Shown piece by piece: positions 16,102-24,695 of a stretch of 46,412 nt of DNA. The stretch is from Mycetocola sp. (lineage in GTDB: Bacteria; Actinomycetota; Actinomycetes; Actinomycetales; Microbacteriaceae): positions 1 to 46,412 of the forward strand of contig NZ_JAODMP010000052.1 of assembly GCF_025464835.1 (NCBI RefSeq), read 5' to 3'. The notes beneath the pieces were generated by a model. It made no database searches, was not told where the DNA came from, and was given only the letters and a program-made list of their open reading frames with translations. Made by a program: the position numbers and the translations under genes. The first letter of the stretch is position 1. Each line of letters begins with the position of its first letter.

Positions 16102-17060
16102 TGAGCGCGAGCCAGCCTGCCGCCGAACACCTCCGCGGCGCCATCGACCTGTCCAGCCTGGTGAACCGGGGGACCGCACCTGGCGCCCCGGGTGCCGGCG
16201 CGCCCGCTGCTCCCGGCGGCCCCGGGGTGGCCCCAGCCCAGGGCGGCACCGTCGAGGTTCCCAGCCTCGTGCTCGAGGGGTCTGACGCGAACTTCAGCCA
16301 GTTCCTCGACCTGTCGATGCAGGTCCCCGTCCTCGTCGACCTCTTCGCCGGTACGCCGACGAAGGGGCTCAGCCAGATCGTGGAGAGCTACGGCGGGCGT
16401 CTCCTGCTCGTGACGGTGGATGTCACCGTCAACGTGCAGCTTCGGCAGGCCTTCCAGGTGCAGTCCGTGCCCGCTGCGGTAGCCCTCGTCGGCGGCAGGC
16501 CCCTTCAGCTGTTCGCCGGAGCCCTCCCTGAGGACCAGGTACGCCAGGTTCTCGAACAGGTCCTCCAGGCCGCCGCACAGAGCGGCATCACCGGTTCGGC
16601 ATCCGCCTCAGCCGCTGCCGAGGACGCTGAACCCGTGGAACCGCCGCTGCCCCCGTTGCACGCTGAAGCGTACGAGGCGATCGAGCAGGGCGATTACCCG
16701 CGAGCGATCACCGCGTACGAGACCGCTATCGCTCAGAACCCCACAGACAAGATGGCCGTTGCGGGGCTTGCACAGGTGAGCCTGCTGCACCGGCTCCGGG
16801 GAAAGACGATCGATCAGATCCGGGCGGCGGCAGCGGCGAACCCTGACGACCTGAACGCGCAGCTCGACGTCGCAGACCTCGATCTTTCAGGCGGACACGT
16901 CGAGGATGCGTTCGATCGCCTCCTGACAAGGTTTGAAACCGCGGATGCCGACGACCGCAACACGATCCGCACCCGCCTCCTCGAGCTGTTCGAAGTGGCT
17001 GGCCTCGATGACCCACGTGTCATGCGCGCTCGGGCCCGGCTGACGAACCTGCTCTTCTAG
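16101..17060 (+). CDS. Thioredoxin-fold/TPR protein (YbbN/CnoX-like), redox Cys missing
   Basis: This 319-residue protein matches the YbbN/CnoX co-chaperone group. Residues 1-55 are Gly/Pro/Ala-rich. Residues ~60-165 are a thioredoxin-like domain (VPVLVDLFAG, then VDVTVNVQLRQAFQVQSVPAAVAL, including the cis-Pro region). Residues ~190-319 are TPR-like helices. Where thioredoxins have WCGPC, this one has AGTPTKGL and no Cys, so it cannot do disulfide exchange; chaperone or adaptor activity is more likely. It overlaps the preceding gene by 1 nt (TGATG), implying coupled synthesis with the membrane protein. GTG 16098 is one codon earlier and equally possible. Confidence 0.82.
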   Translation: MSASQPAAEHLRGAIDLSSLVNRGTAPGAPGAGAPAAPGGPGVAPAQGGTVEVPSLVLEGSDANFSQFLDLSMQVPVLVDLFAGTPTKGLSQIVESYGGRLLLVTVDVTVNVQLRQAFQVQSVPAAVALVGGRPLQLFAGALPEDQVRQVLEQVLQAAAQSGITGSASASAAAEDAEPVEPPLPPLHAEAYEAIEQGDYPRAITAYETAIAQNPTDKMAVAGLAQVSLLHRLRGKTIDQIRAAAAANPDDLNAQLDVADLDLSGGHVEDAFDRLLTRFETADADDRNTIRTRLLELFEVAGLDDPRVMRARARLTNLLF

Positions 17061-17070
17061 AGGCGAGCAA

Positions 17071-17138
17071 CGAAATCACCCGTCCCGGACGGATTCACCT
17101 GGCGATTCAGGTGTTTCGGTCCGGGACGGGTGATTTCG
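17071..17138. terminator. Long inverted repeat between convergent genes
   Basis: Perfect 20-bp arms (17071-17090 and 17119-17138) enclose a second hairpin, CACCTG/CAGGTG. The repeat lies between the stops of the thioredoxin/TPR gene (+) and glgB (-), so it probably ends both transcripts. No U-tract follows on either strand. Confidence 0.65.
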
Positions 17139-17150
17139 CGTTTACCGCCG

Positions 17151-19454
17151 TCAGCGGCGGCGGAGCCAGAGACCACCGAGCGGTGGCAGGGTCAGCTGAG
17201 CGGATGCCGGCCGGCCCGCCCACGGCTGGTCGACGGCGACGACGGTTCCGAAGTTGCCGACGCCGGAGCCACCGAACTCGGCGGCATCCGTGTTGAGGAT
17301 CTCTTCCCAGTCCCCCGATGCCGGCAGCCCCACCCGGTACGGCCCGACCGGCGCGCCCGAGAAGTTGAAGAGCGCGATGATCTCGTTGCCGTCGTGGTCG
17401 CGGCGCAGGAACGAGACGACGCTGTGCGCCGCGTCTCCGCCGTCGATGAGCTCGAACCCGCCGGGGTCGTTGTCACGGGCCCAGAGCGCGGCGTTCTCGC
17501 CGTACAGGTTGTTGAGTTGACCGACAAGGCTGAACAGTCCCTGGTGGCTCGGCTGGTCCAGGATCCACCAGTCGAGGCCGCGGGCCTCAGACCATTCGGA
17601 CGGCTGGCCGAACTCCTGCCCCATAAACAGCAGCTGTTTGCCCGGGTGAGCCCACATGAATGCGAGAAAGAGCCGCAGATTCGCGAGCTTCTGCCAGTGG
17701 TCGCCTGGCATTCGGGAGAGCAGTGAGCCTTTGCCGTGCACGACCTCGTCGTGGCTGATCGGCAGCAGGAAGTTCTCGCTGAACGCGTAGACGAAGCTGA
17801 ACGTGAGTTCACCGTGGTGGTATGAGCGGTACATCGGGTCGTGCTTGATGTACTGCAGCGAGTCGTGCATCCAGCCCATGTTCCACTTGATGCCGAACCC
17901 GAGCCCCCCGCCGGAGGTCGGCGCGGTGACGCCGGGCCAGCTCGTGGATTCCTCGGCGATCATCACGACGCCGGGGTTGCGCTTGTACGCGGTGGCGTTG
18001 GCCTCCTGCAGCAGGCTGATCGCCTCGAGGTTCTCCCGGCCGCCGTGCACGTTCGGGTACCACTCGCCCTCTTCGCGGGAATAGTCGAGATAGAGCATCG
18101 AGGCGACGGCGTCGACCCGCAGGCCGTCCACGTGGAACTCCTCGAGCCAGTACAGCGCGTTCGCGACGAGGAAGTTCCGCACCTGGCTGTTGCCGAAATC
18201 GAAGATGTATGTGCCCCAGTCCTTGTGCTCACCACGGCGAGGATCTGGATGCTCGTAGAGCGCCTGCCCGTCGAAACGGGCGAGTGCCCACTCGTCGGTG
18301 GCGAAGTGGCCGGGGACCCAGTCCATGAGCACGCCGATGCCGGCCTGGTGCAGGCGGTCGATCAGGTACTTGAGGTCGTCAGGGTGCCCGAAACGGCTGG
18401 TCGGTGCGAAGTACCCGGTGATCTGGTAGCCCCACGAACCGCCGTACGGATGTTCCGCCAGCGGCATGAACTCCACGTGCGTGAAGTTGAGCGCCCGAAG
18501 GTATTCGATGAGCGGGTCGGCGATGTCACGGTAGCCGAGCCCCGGCCGCCACGATCCGAGGTGCATCTCGTAGATGCTCATCGGCCCGTCGTGCGGGTTC
18601 GTCGCAGCGCGATGTTCCATCCACGCGGCATCCGCCCACTCGTGGCTGGAGGTTCCGACAACGGAGGCCGTCAGCGGTGGCGTCTCGGTGAACCGGGCCA
18701 TCGGGTCTGCACGTGTCACCCAGGTTCCGTCCGCCCCGAGCAGCTCGAACTTGTAGAGCGTCCCCGCTTCGAGCCCGGGAACGAAGAGCTCCCAGACGCC
18801 GGTCGGGCCCATGTTACGGAGGGCGTGGAGTCGGCCGTCCCAGCCGTTGAACTCTCCGAGCACCCGTACCGCTTGCGCGTGGGGTGCCCAGACGGTGAAG
18901 GAAGTGCCGGCGACGGGGGCGCCGCCCGCTGAGTGCTCGACGAGATGGGCGCCGAGAGCTTCCCAGAGTTCTTCGTGCCTGCCTTCACCGATGAGGTGGA
19001 GGTCGAGTTCCCCGATCGTCGGGCTGAACCGGTATGGGTCGTCTGTGCTCCACACCACTCCGTCGCCGTAGTCGGCCTCCACGGAGTAGTCCGGGAAGGC
19101 GGAGGAGTGCTCACCCTGCCAGATGCCGTTGTACAGGTGGCTGAGTTCGACTCTCTCGCCGCCTGCCAGGACGGCGGTGACGCTCTCGGCAAGTGGCCGC
19201 AATGTTCGCAGGATGGTGTTGTTCCCGACCGGGTGCTGCCCCAGCACGGAGTGCGGGTCGTGGTACGACCCGGTGGAGACCGCGCCGAGGACATGCTCCG
19301 ACAGCTCGGGTGCGCTCAGGGTGGCTTCGGCGGCGATCGCCGACGGCGAAGGCGCTGCCGGCATCGACGGAGAAGCCGAGGGTGCTGATGACGTTGGCGG
19401 AGTCTTGGCAGCGGGCGCTGACGCTCCCGCTGCGGGCTTCGTGGGATCGGTCAC
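17151..19454 (-). CDS. glgB: 1,4-alpha-glucan branching enzyme
   Basis: This 767-residue GH13 enzyme makes alpha-1,6 branches in glycogen. An Ala/Pro/Ser-rich tail (about residues 1-55) precedes an N-terminal beta domain, CBM48 ([23 protein letters not shown]), the catalytic barrel and a C-terminal beta domain. Catalytic residues are visible: nucleophile Asp in [10 protein letters not shown] (about 449), acid/base Glu in MIAEEST (about 499), and Asp in [13 protein letters not shown] chose GTG 19454, which overlaps the glgE stop (GTGA) and has AGGAGG upstream; the longer frame would run into glgE. It is translationally coupled to glgE, consistent with synthesis of branched glucan by the GlgE route. 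Confidence 0.96.
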   Translation of the reverse strand: MTDPTKPAAGASAPAAKTPPTSSAPSASPSMPAAPSPSAIAAEATLSAPELSEHVLGAVSTGSYHDPHSVLGQHPVGNNTILRTLRPLAESVTAVLAGGERVELSHLYNGIWQGEHSSAFPDYSVEADYGDGVVWSTDDPYRFSPTIGELDLHLIGEGRHEELWEALGAHLVEHSAGGAPVAGTSFTVWAPHAQAVRVLGEFNGWDGRLHALRNMGPTGVWELFVPGLEAGTLYKFELLGADGTWVTRADPMARFTETPPLTASVVGTSSHEWADAAWMEHRAATNPHDGPMSIYEMHLGSWRPGLGYRDIADPLIEYLRALNFTHVEFMPLAEHPYGGSWGYQITGYFAPTSRFGHPDDLKYLIDRLHQAGIGVLMDWVPGHFATDEWALARFDGQALYEHPDPRRGEHKDWGTYIFDFGNSQVRNFLVANALYWLEEFHVDGLRVDAVASMLYLDYSREEGEWYPNVHGGRENLEAISLLQEANATAYKRNPGVVMIAEESTSWPGVTAPTSGGGLGFGIKWNMGWMHDSLQYIKHDPMYRSYHHGELTFSFVYAFSENFLLPISHDEVVHGKGSLLSRMPGDHWQKLANLRLFLAFMWAHPGKQLLFMGQEFGQPSEWSEARGLDWWILDQPSHQGLFSLVGQLNNLYGENAALWARDNDPGGFELIDGGDAAHSVVSFLRRDHDGNEIIALFNFSGAPVGPYRVGLPASGDWEEILNTDAAEFGGSGVGNFGTVVAVDQPWAGRPASAQLTLPPLGGLWLRRR

Positions 19455-21517
19455 GAGGTGGCCTCCTGGACGTGGAAGATGTGTACCGGTTCGGTGAAGG
19501 CGTCGAGGCGAACGAAGTTGTGTTCGCCCCACTGCCAGCTGGCTCCGGTGATGAGATCGGTGACCCGGTACGGGGTTCCCGGCGCGATGCCGAACGCTGA
19601 ACTGTCGATGTGAACCGTCGTCTCTCGGACGGAGTGCGGGTCGACATTGGCCACCACGAGGATCGTGTCCGCTTGCCCGGTTCCGGTGAAACCGGCGTCG
19701 AGGTGTTTGCTGTAGACGATGATCGAGTCATCGTCACTTGTGTGCAGGTGCAGATTCCTCAACTGCCGGAGTGCCGGGTGCTCCGCGCGGATCCGGTTGA
19801 GCATGCCGAGGTAAAGCGACAACGACGCGCCAGCGGCATCCGCTGCGGCGAAGTCCCTCGGCTTGTACTCGTACTTTTCGTTGTCGATGTTCTCTTCGGC
19901 ACCTGGGCGCGCGACGTTCTCGAAGAGCTCGAAGCCGGAGTAGACGCCCCAGACCGGAGCGGCCGTCGCAGCAAGCGCCGCCCGAATGGTGAACGCCGCA
20001 GGCCCGCCGAACTGGAGATACTCGGTGAGGATGTCCGGCGTGTTCACGAAGAGGTTCGGCCGGAGGAAATCCGCCGTCTCCGAGCTGATGCTCGTGAAGA
20101 ACTCCTCGAGTTCCTCCTTGGTGTTTCGCCAGGTGAAATAGGTGTAGCTCTGCTGGAAGCCGACCCGGGCAAGAGCCTGCATCATCGCCGGGCGGGTGAA
20201 CGCCTCAGCCAGGAAGACGACGTCAGGGTCCTCGGCGTTGACGGTGGCGATGAGCCATTCCCAGAACTCCACAGGTTTGGTATGCGGGTTGTCGACGCGG
20301 AAGATCTTCACCCCGACCGAGACCCAGTACCGCACGATCCGAAGCACCTCGGCACGGATGCCTTCAGGGTCGTTATCGAAGTTGACCGGGTAGATGTCCT
20401 GATACTTCTTCGGCGGGTTTTCGGCGTACGCGATGGTGCCGTCAGGAAGCGTTGTGAACCATTCCGGGTGTTCGGTGACCCAGGGGTGGTCGGGGGACGC
20501 CTGTAATGCCAGGTCGATGGCGATCTCGATGTTGTTCTCAGCGGCCTGGCCGAGGAAATAACGGAAGTCGTCGACGGTTCCGAGTTCCGGGTGGATGGCG
20601 TCGTGCCCGCCTTCGGCCGACCCGATCGCCCACGGTGATCCGGGGTCGTGCGGCCCCGGATTCAGTGTGTTGTTCTTTCCCTTGCGGAAGGCGGACCCGA
20701 TCGGGTGGATCGGGGGAAGGTAGACGACGTCGAAACCCATGGCCGCGACCCCGGCGAGACGCCCGGCTGCGGTGCGGAAGGAGCCCGATTGCCAGGAGCC
20801 GTCTGCGTTCTGCTTCGCGCCTTCTGACCGGGGAAAGAATTCGTACCAGGATCCCACCCCGGCGGCGGCGCGTTCGACCCGAACCGAGGCTTCCTCCGAT
20901 TCACTCGACAGGCTTGTCATCGGCCGCGCCCTGGCGATCTCGTGAAGACGCTCGTCGTCGAGGACCCGCGTGCGGTTCTCGAGCGGAGCATCCGTCGCTG
21001 CCAGCTCTGCAGCCTTCGCCGACAGGTAGCTGCGTTCTGCGGCCGGCCGGGACTTCTCGGCAGCCGCGCGCTGCAGGAGCTGGGCGCCGATGGTGAACAT
21101 CAGCTCGACATCGATCCCGGCGGGGATCTTGATGGCGGCATTGTGGTGCCAGGTTTCGAAGTCGTCGGCGTACGCCCGCACACGGAAGCGCCAGGTGCCA
21201 GGCGCTGTCACCTGGGCGAGCGCCTCGTAGTCGTCGAGGCCGACGGTCTTCAGCGTCATCGGATGCCGTGACGTGGCCCCCGACGGATCAGTGAGCAGCA
21301 GCTCCACCCCGATCGCGTCGTGCCCCTCTCGGAACGCCGTTGCCCGGAAGGGGAGCACCTCGCCCACGAACCCGCGGGCGGGCCAGCGTCCACAGGAGAC
21401 GACAGGGGAGAGGCCGAGCACGGGGATTCTGCCTATGCCGGGTGTTGTGCTCGAGTTGGACTGCGCCGCGACGGCCTTCGAAGGCCTGGACGTTGCGCTG
21501 GATGCTTTCTTAGCCAC
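19451..21517 (-). CDS. glgE: Alpha-1,4-glucan:maltose-1-phosphate maltosyltransferase
   Basis: This 688-residue GH13 enzyme transfers maltose from maltose-1-phosphate to the end of an alpha-1,4 glucan. GlgE-specific blocks are clear: [19 protein letters not shown] near residue 30, [36 protein letters not shown], nucleophile Asp in [14 protein letters not shown] (about 408) and Glu in FLAEAFTRP (about 436). The first ~25 residues are a Lys/Ser/Ala-rich extension. The GTG has only a weak ribosome binding site but a TACGGT box 7 nt upstream. It is divergent from glgP and overlaps glgB. No treS or maltokinase lies in the window, so the source of maltose-1-phosphate is elsewhere. Confidence 0.95.
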   Translation of the reverse strand: MAKKASSATSRPSKAVAAQSNSSTTPGIGRIPVLGLSPVVSCGRWPARGFVGEVLPFRATAFREGHDAIGVELLLTDPSGATSRHPMTLKTVGLDDYEALAQVTAPGTWRFRVRAYADDFETWHHNAAIKIPAGIDVELMFTIGAQLLQRAAAEKSRPAAERSYLSAKAAELAATDAPLENRTRVLDDERLHEIARARPMTSLSSESEEASVRVERAAAGVGSWYEFFPRSEGAKQNADGSWQSGSFRTAAGRLAGVAAMGFDVVYLPPIHPIGSAFRKGKNNTLNPGPHDPGSPWAIGSAEGGHDAIHPELGTVDDFRYFLGQAAENNIEIAIDLALQASPDHPWVTEHPEWFTTLPDGTIAYAENPPKKYQDIYPVNFDNDPEGIRAEVLRIVRYWVSVGVKIFRVDNPHTKPVEFWEWLIATVNAEDPDVVFLAEAFTRPAMMQALARVGFQQSYTYFTWRNTKEELEEFFTSISSETADFLRPNLFVNTPDILTEYLQFGGPAAFTIRAALAATAAPVWGVYSGFELFENVARPGAEENIDNEKYEYKPRDFAAADAAGASLSLYLGMLNRIRAEHPALRQLRNLHLHTSDDDSIIVYSKHLDAGFTGTGQADTILVVANVDPHSVRETTVHIDSSAFGIAPGTPYRVTDLITGASWQWGEHNFVRLDAFTEPVHIFHVQEATS

Positions 21518-21524
21518 AAACCCG

Positions 21525-21530
21525 ACCGTA
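21525..21530 (-). promoter_or_regulatory. -10 box, probable leaderless start of glgE
   Basis: Reading the minus strand, TACGGT is followed by 7 nt and the glgE GTG (21517). It lies in the short divergent region shared with glgP. Confidence 0.4.
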
Positions 21531-21619
21531 CCGCGAATCCGCCCCGCACGTCGGTGCCTTGCGTAAACGCCGCCGGGCCAATAAAGGGCCGGGATGCCCA
21601 GCGATCGACCCTGCTCGCC

Positions 21620-21625
21620 TAGGCT
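21620..21625 (+). promoter_or_regulatory. -10 box, probable leaderless start of glgP
   Basis: TAGGCT is followed by 7 nt and the glgP GTG at 21633, with no Shine-Dalgarno sequence between. Confidence 0.45.
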
Positions 21626-21632
21626 GAACCCC

Positions 21633-24194
21633 GTGAAGGCGATTAGACGATTTACCGTGCGCCCTGCGCTCCCCGAGCGGCTGGCTGCCCTTGAGCATCT
21701 GGCCGGGAACCTGAGGTGGGCCTGGCACGGGCCGACGCAGGAACTGTTCTCCGAGATCGCACCTGATGCGTGGCGTGAGTTCCAGCACGATCCGATCAGC
21801 CTGTTCGGTCAGATCAGCCAGCAGCGGATCGACGAGCTGGCGTCTGACGACAGTTTCGTGCACCGGGCGAACGCGTTGAGCGATGACCTCTCCCGTTATC
21901 TCTCCGAACCGCGCTGGTACCAGGGACTCGAGGGCGACAAGCCTGAGCTCATCGCGTACTTCTCGCCGGAGTTCGGCATCGCCGCCGCTCTTCCGCAGTA
22001 CTCGGGTGGTCTCGGGATCCTCGCCGGCGACCACCTGAAGAGCGCATCAGACCTCGGCGTCCCGCTCGTGGCTGTCGGTCTGTTCTACCGCTCCGGCTAC
22101 TTCAGCCAGGCTCTCTCGCCCGACGGCTGGCAGCAGGAGACCTACCCGGTGCTCGATCCGGACGGTCTCCCGTTGCAAGTGCTCCGCCAGCCGGACGGCA
22201 GCCCGGTCATCGTCACGCTGTCCCTGCCGGACGACCAGGTGCTCAGCGCCCGGATCTGGCTCGGCAGGGTCGGGCGGGTAACCCTACTGCTGCTCGATTC
22301 GGACATTCCGGAGAACAGCGAGGAGCTGTGCCACGTCACCGACCGGCTCTACGGCGGCTCCGAGGAACACCGGCTGCACCAGGAACTTCTGCTGGGCATC
22401 GGCGGGGTCCGGGCGATCAGCGCCTGGGCTGAACGCACAGGGGTGCGCCCTCCGCGTGTCTTCCATACCAATGAGGGCCACGCCGGTTTCCTCGGCATCG
22501 AACGGATCGGCGATCTGATCCGTGGCGGCCTGAGCTTCGCGGAGGCACTCCAGGTTGTGCGCGCCGGCACCGTCTTCACCACACACACCCCGGTGCCTGC
22601 AGGCATCGACCGCTTCGACTCGGGGCTGATCCGCCGGTACTTTGAGACGGAGCTGATGCCGGGGGTATCCGTCGATGATGTGCTGGCGCTCGGGCGGGAG
22701 CCCGGCGCCGGTTCGGACGGCGCCTTCAACATGGCGGTGATGGGACTTCGGCTCGGCCAGCGGGCGAATGGAGTCTCTCAGCTGCACGGCGATGTGAGCC
22801 GACGCATGTTCAGCGCACTCTGGCCTGGGTTCGACATCGACGACGTACCCATCGGCTCTGTGACCAACGGTGTGCACCCTGCCACCTGGACGGCACCGCA
22901 ACTGACCGAACTCGCGACCCGCAACCTCGGCACTTCCGACACGGCCAATGCTGACTGGGCGTCGACGGCAGTGAGCGACTCGGAGCTCTGGTCGGTCCGC
23001 AATTCGATGAGACAGGAACTGGTGTGGGATGCCCGCGCCCGGCTGAAACGGGCCTGGCTTGCGCAGAACCCCGGTGGGATCGCCCCCGAGTGGATCGATA
23101 CCGTGCTGGACCCGAGGGTACTGACGATCGGTTTCGCCCGACGGGTCCCCACCTACAAACGCCTCACGCTCATGCTCCACGACACCGAGCGTCTGCGGGC
23201 TCTCCTGCTGCACCCGGAACGCCCCGTGCAGATCGTGATCGCCGGTAAGTCCCACCCGGCAGACATCGAGGGCAAGAGGCTCATTCAGAAGGTCGTCGAA
23301 TTCGCGAAAGACCCAGCCGTCCGTGAGCGGATCGTCTTCCTGCCCAACTACGACATCTCGATGGCACAGAAGCTCTACCCTGGCACCGATGTCTGGCTCA
23401 ACAACCCGTTGCGCCCGCTCGAAGCCTGCGGGACCTCCGGAATGAAAGCGGCGCTCAACGGCGTGCTCAACCTGTCGATCCTCGACGGCTGGTGGAACGA
23501 GTTCTTCGACGGCGACAACGGCTGGGCGATCCCCTCGGCGGTCACCGAGGACGCCGAGGAACGCGACCGCCGTGAAGCGGAGTCGATGTACGACCTGATC
23601 GAGCACCAGATTGCCCCCCGCTTCTATGAGCGCGATTCCGACGGTGTTCCTTCTGACTGGCTTCGTCGCATCCGTCACACCCTGTCGACCCTCTCACCTC
23701 GGCTGAGCGCAGACCGGATGGTCGGCGAGTACGTCAACAACCTCTACCGTCCGGCGTTCGACAGCACATCGCTGCTGCGCAACGACGGGTTCCGGGAGGC
23801 CCGCCGTCTCGCCGAATGGAAGTCGCGGGTGACGGATGCCTGGCCCGGTGTCTCGATCGCCCATGTGGAGTCCGGCGGGCTGGATGTTGCGCCGCAGGTC
23901 GGCGACGAGTTGCACCTGCGGGCATCCGTCCGGCTCGGCGGCCTGACCCCCGACGACGTCTCGGTGCAGGTCGTGTACGGCCGCAGCACCGTGAACGGTG
24001 ATGATCTGAAGGACGTCCAGACGGCGGATCTGCTCCCGGACGAAGAAGCCGAAGCATCCGAGTCCGGGGAGTGGCTCTTCGCCGGCACCGTGAGCCTCGG
24101 CCGGCCAGGCGGGTTCGGCTACAGCGTGCGCGTTGTACCGAGCAACGCCGTTCTCGTCAGCCCGGCCGAACTGGGTCTGATCGCGGTCGCCTGA
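21633..24194 (+). CDS. glgP: Alpha-glucan phosphorylase
   Basis: This 853-residue enzyme matches the alpha-glucan phosphorylase family common in actinobacteria, which releases glucose-1-phosphate from glucan ends using pyridoxal phosphate. Visible features are ALPQYSGGLGILAGDHLKSASDLG near residue 110, FHTNEGHAGFLGIERI, VTNGVHPATW, FARRVPTYKR, and the PLP lysine in ACGTSGMKAALNG (Lys about 605). I chose GTG 21633 because the family sequence begins there and the upstream 13 codons have no support. It is transcribed away from glgE. Together with glgX it would degrade the polymer made by glgE and glgB. Confidence 0.94.
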   Translation: MKAIRRFTVRPALPERLAALEHLAGNLRWAWHGPTQELFSEIAPDAWREFQHDPISLFGQISQQRIDELASDDSFVHRANALSDDLSRYLSEPRWYQGLEGDKPELIAYFSPEFGIAAALPQYSGGLGILAGDHLKSASDLGVPLVAVGLFYRSGYFSQALSPDGWQQETYPVLDPDGLPLQVLRQPDGSPVIVTLSLPDDQVLSARIWLGRVGRVTLLLLDSDIPENSEELCHVTDRLYGGSEEHRLHQELLLGIGGVRAISAWAERTGVRPPRVFHTNEGHAGFLGIERIGDLIRGGLSFAEALQVVRAGTVFTTHTPVPAGIDRFDSGLIRRYFETELMPGVSVDDVLALGREPGAGSDGAFNMAVMGLRLGQRANGVSQLHGDVSRRMFSALWPGFDIDDVPIGSVTNGVHPATWTAPQLTELATRNLGTSDTANADWASTAVSDSELWSVRNSMRQELVWDARARLKRAWLAQNPGGIAPEWIDTVLDPRVLTIGFARRVPTYKRLTLMLHDTERLRALLLHPERPVQIVIAGKSHPADIEGKRLIQKVVEFAKDPAVRERIVFLPNYDISMAQKLYPGTDVWLNNPLRPLEACGTSGMKAALNGVLNLSILDGWWNEFFDGDNGWAIPSAVTEDAEERDRREAESMYDLIEHQIAPRFYERDSDGVPSDWLRRIRHTLSTLSPRLSADRMVGEYVNNLYRPAFDSTSLLRNDGFREARRLAEWKSRVTDAWPGVSIAHVESGGLDVAPQVGDELHLRASVRLGGLTPDDVSVQVVYGRSTVNGDDLKDVQTADLLPDEEAEASESGEWLFAGTVSLGRPGGFGYSVRVVPSNAVLVSPAELGLIAVA

Positions 24195-24204
24195 TATCGC
24201 GCGG

Positions 24205-24693
24205 TCAGCTTCGGCTGATCGCCGCGAGCGCCCCACCGGTCACGCTGAGGAGATCGGTCGGGTCGAGTTCGATGTCGAAACCACGGCGACCACCCGAGAC
24301 GAAAACCGTGGCAAACTCAGCAGCTGATTCGTCGAGGACGGTGCGAAGCCGTGTTTTCTGGCCGATCGGACTGATCCCGCCAACGACATAACCGCTCTTC
24401 CGTTCGGCGAGTGCCGGGTCGGCCATGCCGGCACGTTTGGCTCCGACAGCGGTGGCGAGGGCTTTGAGGTCGAGCTGGCCGCTCACCGGAACGATCGCCA
24501 CCACGAGCATCCCATCGGCGTCGGCCAGAAGGGTTTTGAACACCCGGTTCGCCTCGACCCCGAGCGCCTCGGCGGCTTCGAGGCCATACCCGGCGGTGCC
24601 AGGCTGGTGCTCGTACGTATGCGGAGCGAACCAGACCCCGAGGGAGGTGAGGGTTGCCGTCGCCGGCGTACCCGCCGAGTTCTTCTTCGTCAT
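24205..24693 (-). CDS. ybaK: Cys-tRNA(Pro)/Cys-tRNA(Cys) deacylase YbaK
   Basis: This 162-residue protein is of the YbaK/EbsC type, which hydrolyses mischarged Cys-tRNA(Pro) in trans. Family blocks are clear: YEHQPGTAGYGLEAAEALGV, VFKTLLAD with the conserved Lys, VVAIVPVSGQLDLKALA, and GYVVGGISPIGQK. It is a normal length. The ATG at 24693 lies 2 nt after the glgX stop on the same strand, so it is probably co-transcribed with glgX although the functions are unrelated. Its stop is 10 nt from the convergent glgP stop, with no obvious terminator. Confidence 0.93.
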   Translation of the reverse strand: MTKKNSAGTPATATLTSLGVWFAPHTYEHQPGTAGYGLEAAEALGVEANRVFKTLLADADGMLVVAIVPVSGQLDLKALATAVGAKRAGMADPALAERKSGYVVGGISPIGQKTRLRTVLDESAAEFATVFVSGGRRGFDIELDPTDLLSVTGGALAAISRS

Positions 24694-24695
24694 CG

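Noticed and set aside
22284-23678. 464-codon open frame antisense to glgP
   Set aside because: Shadow frame; glgP is complete on the plus strand with its PLP lysine block.
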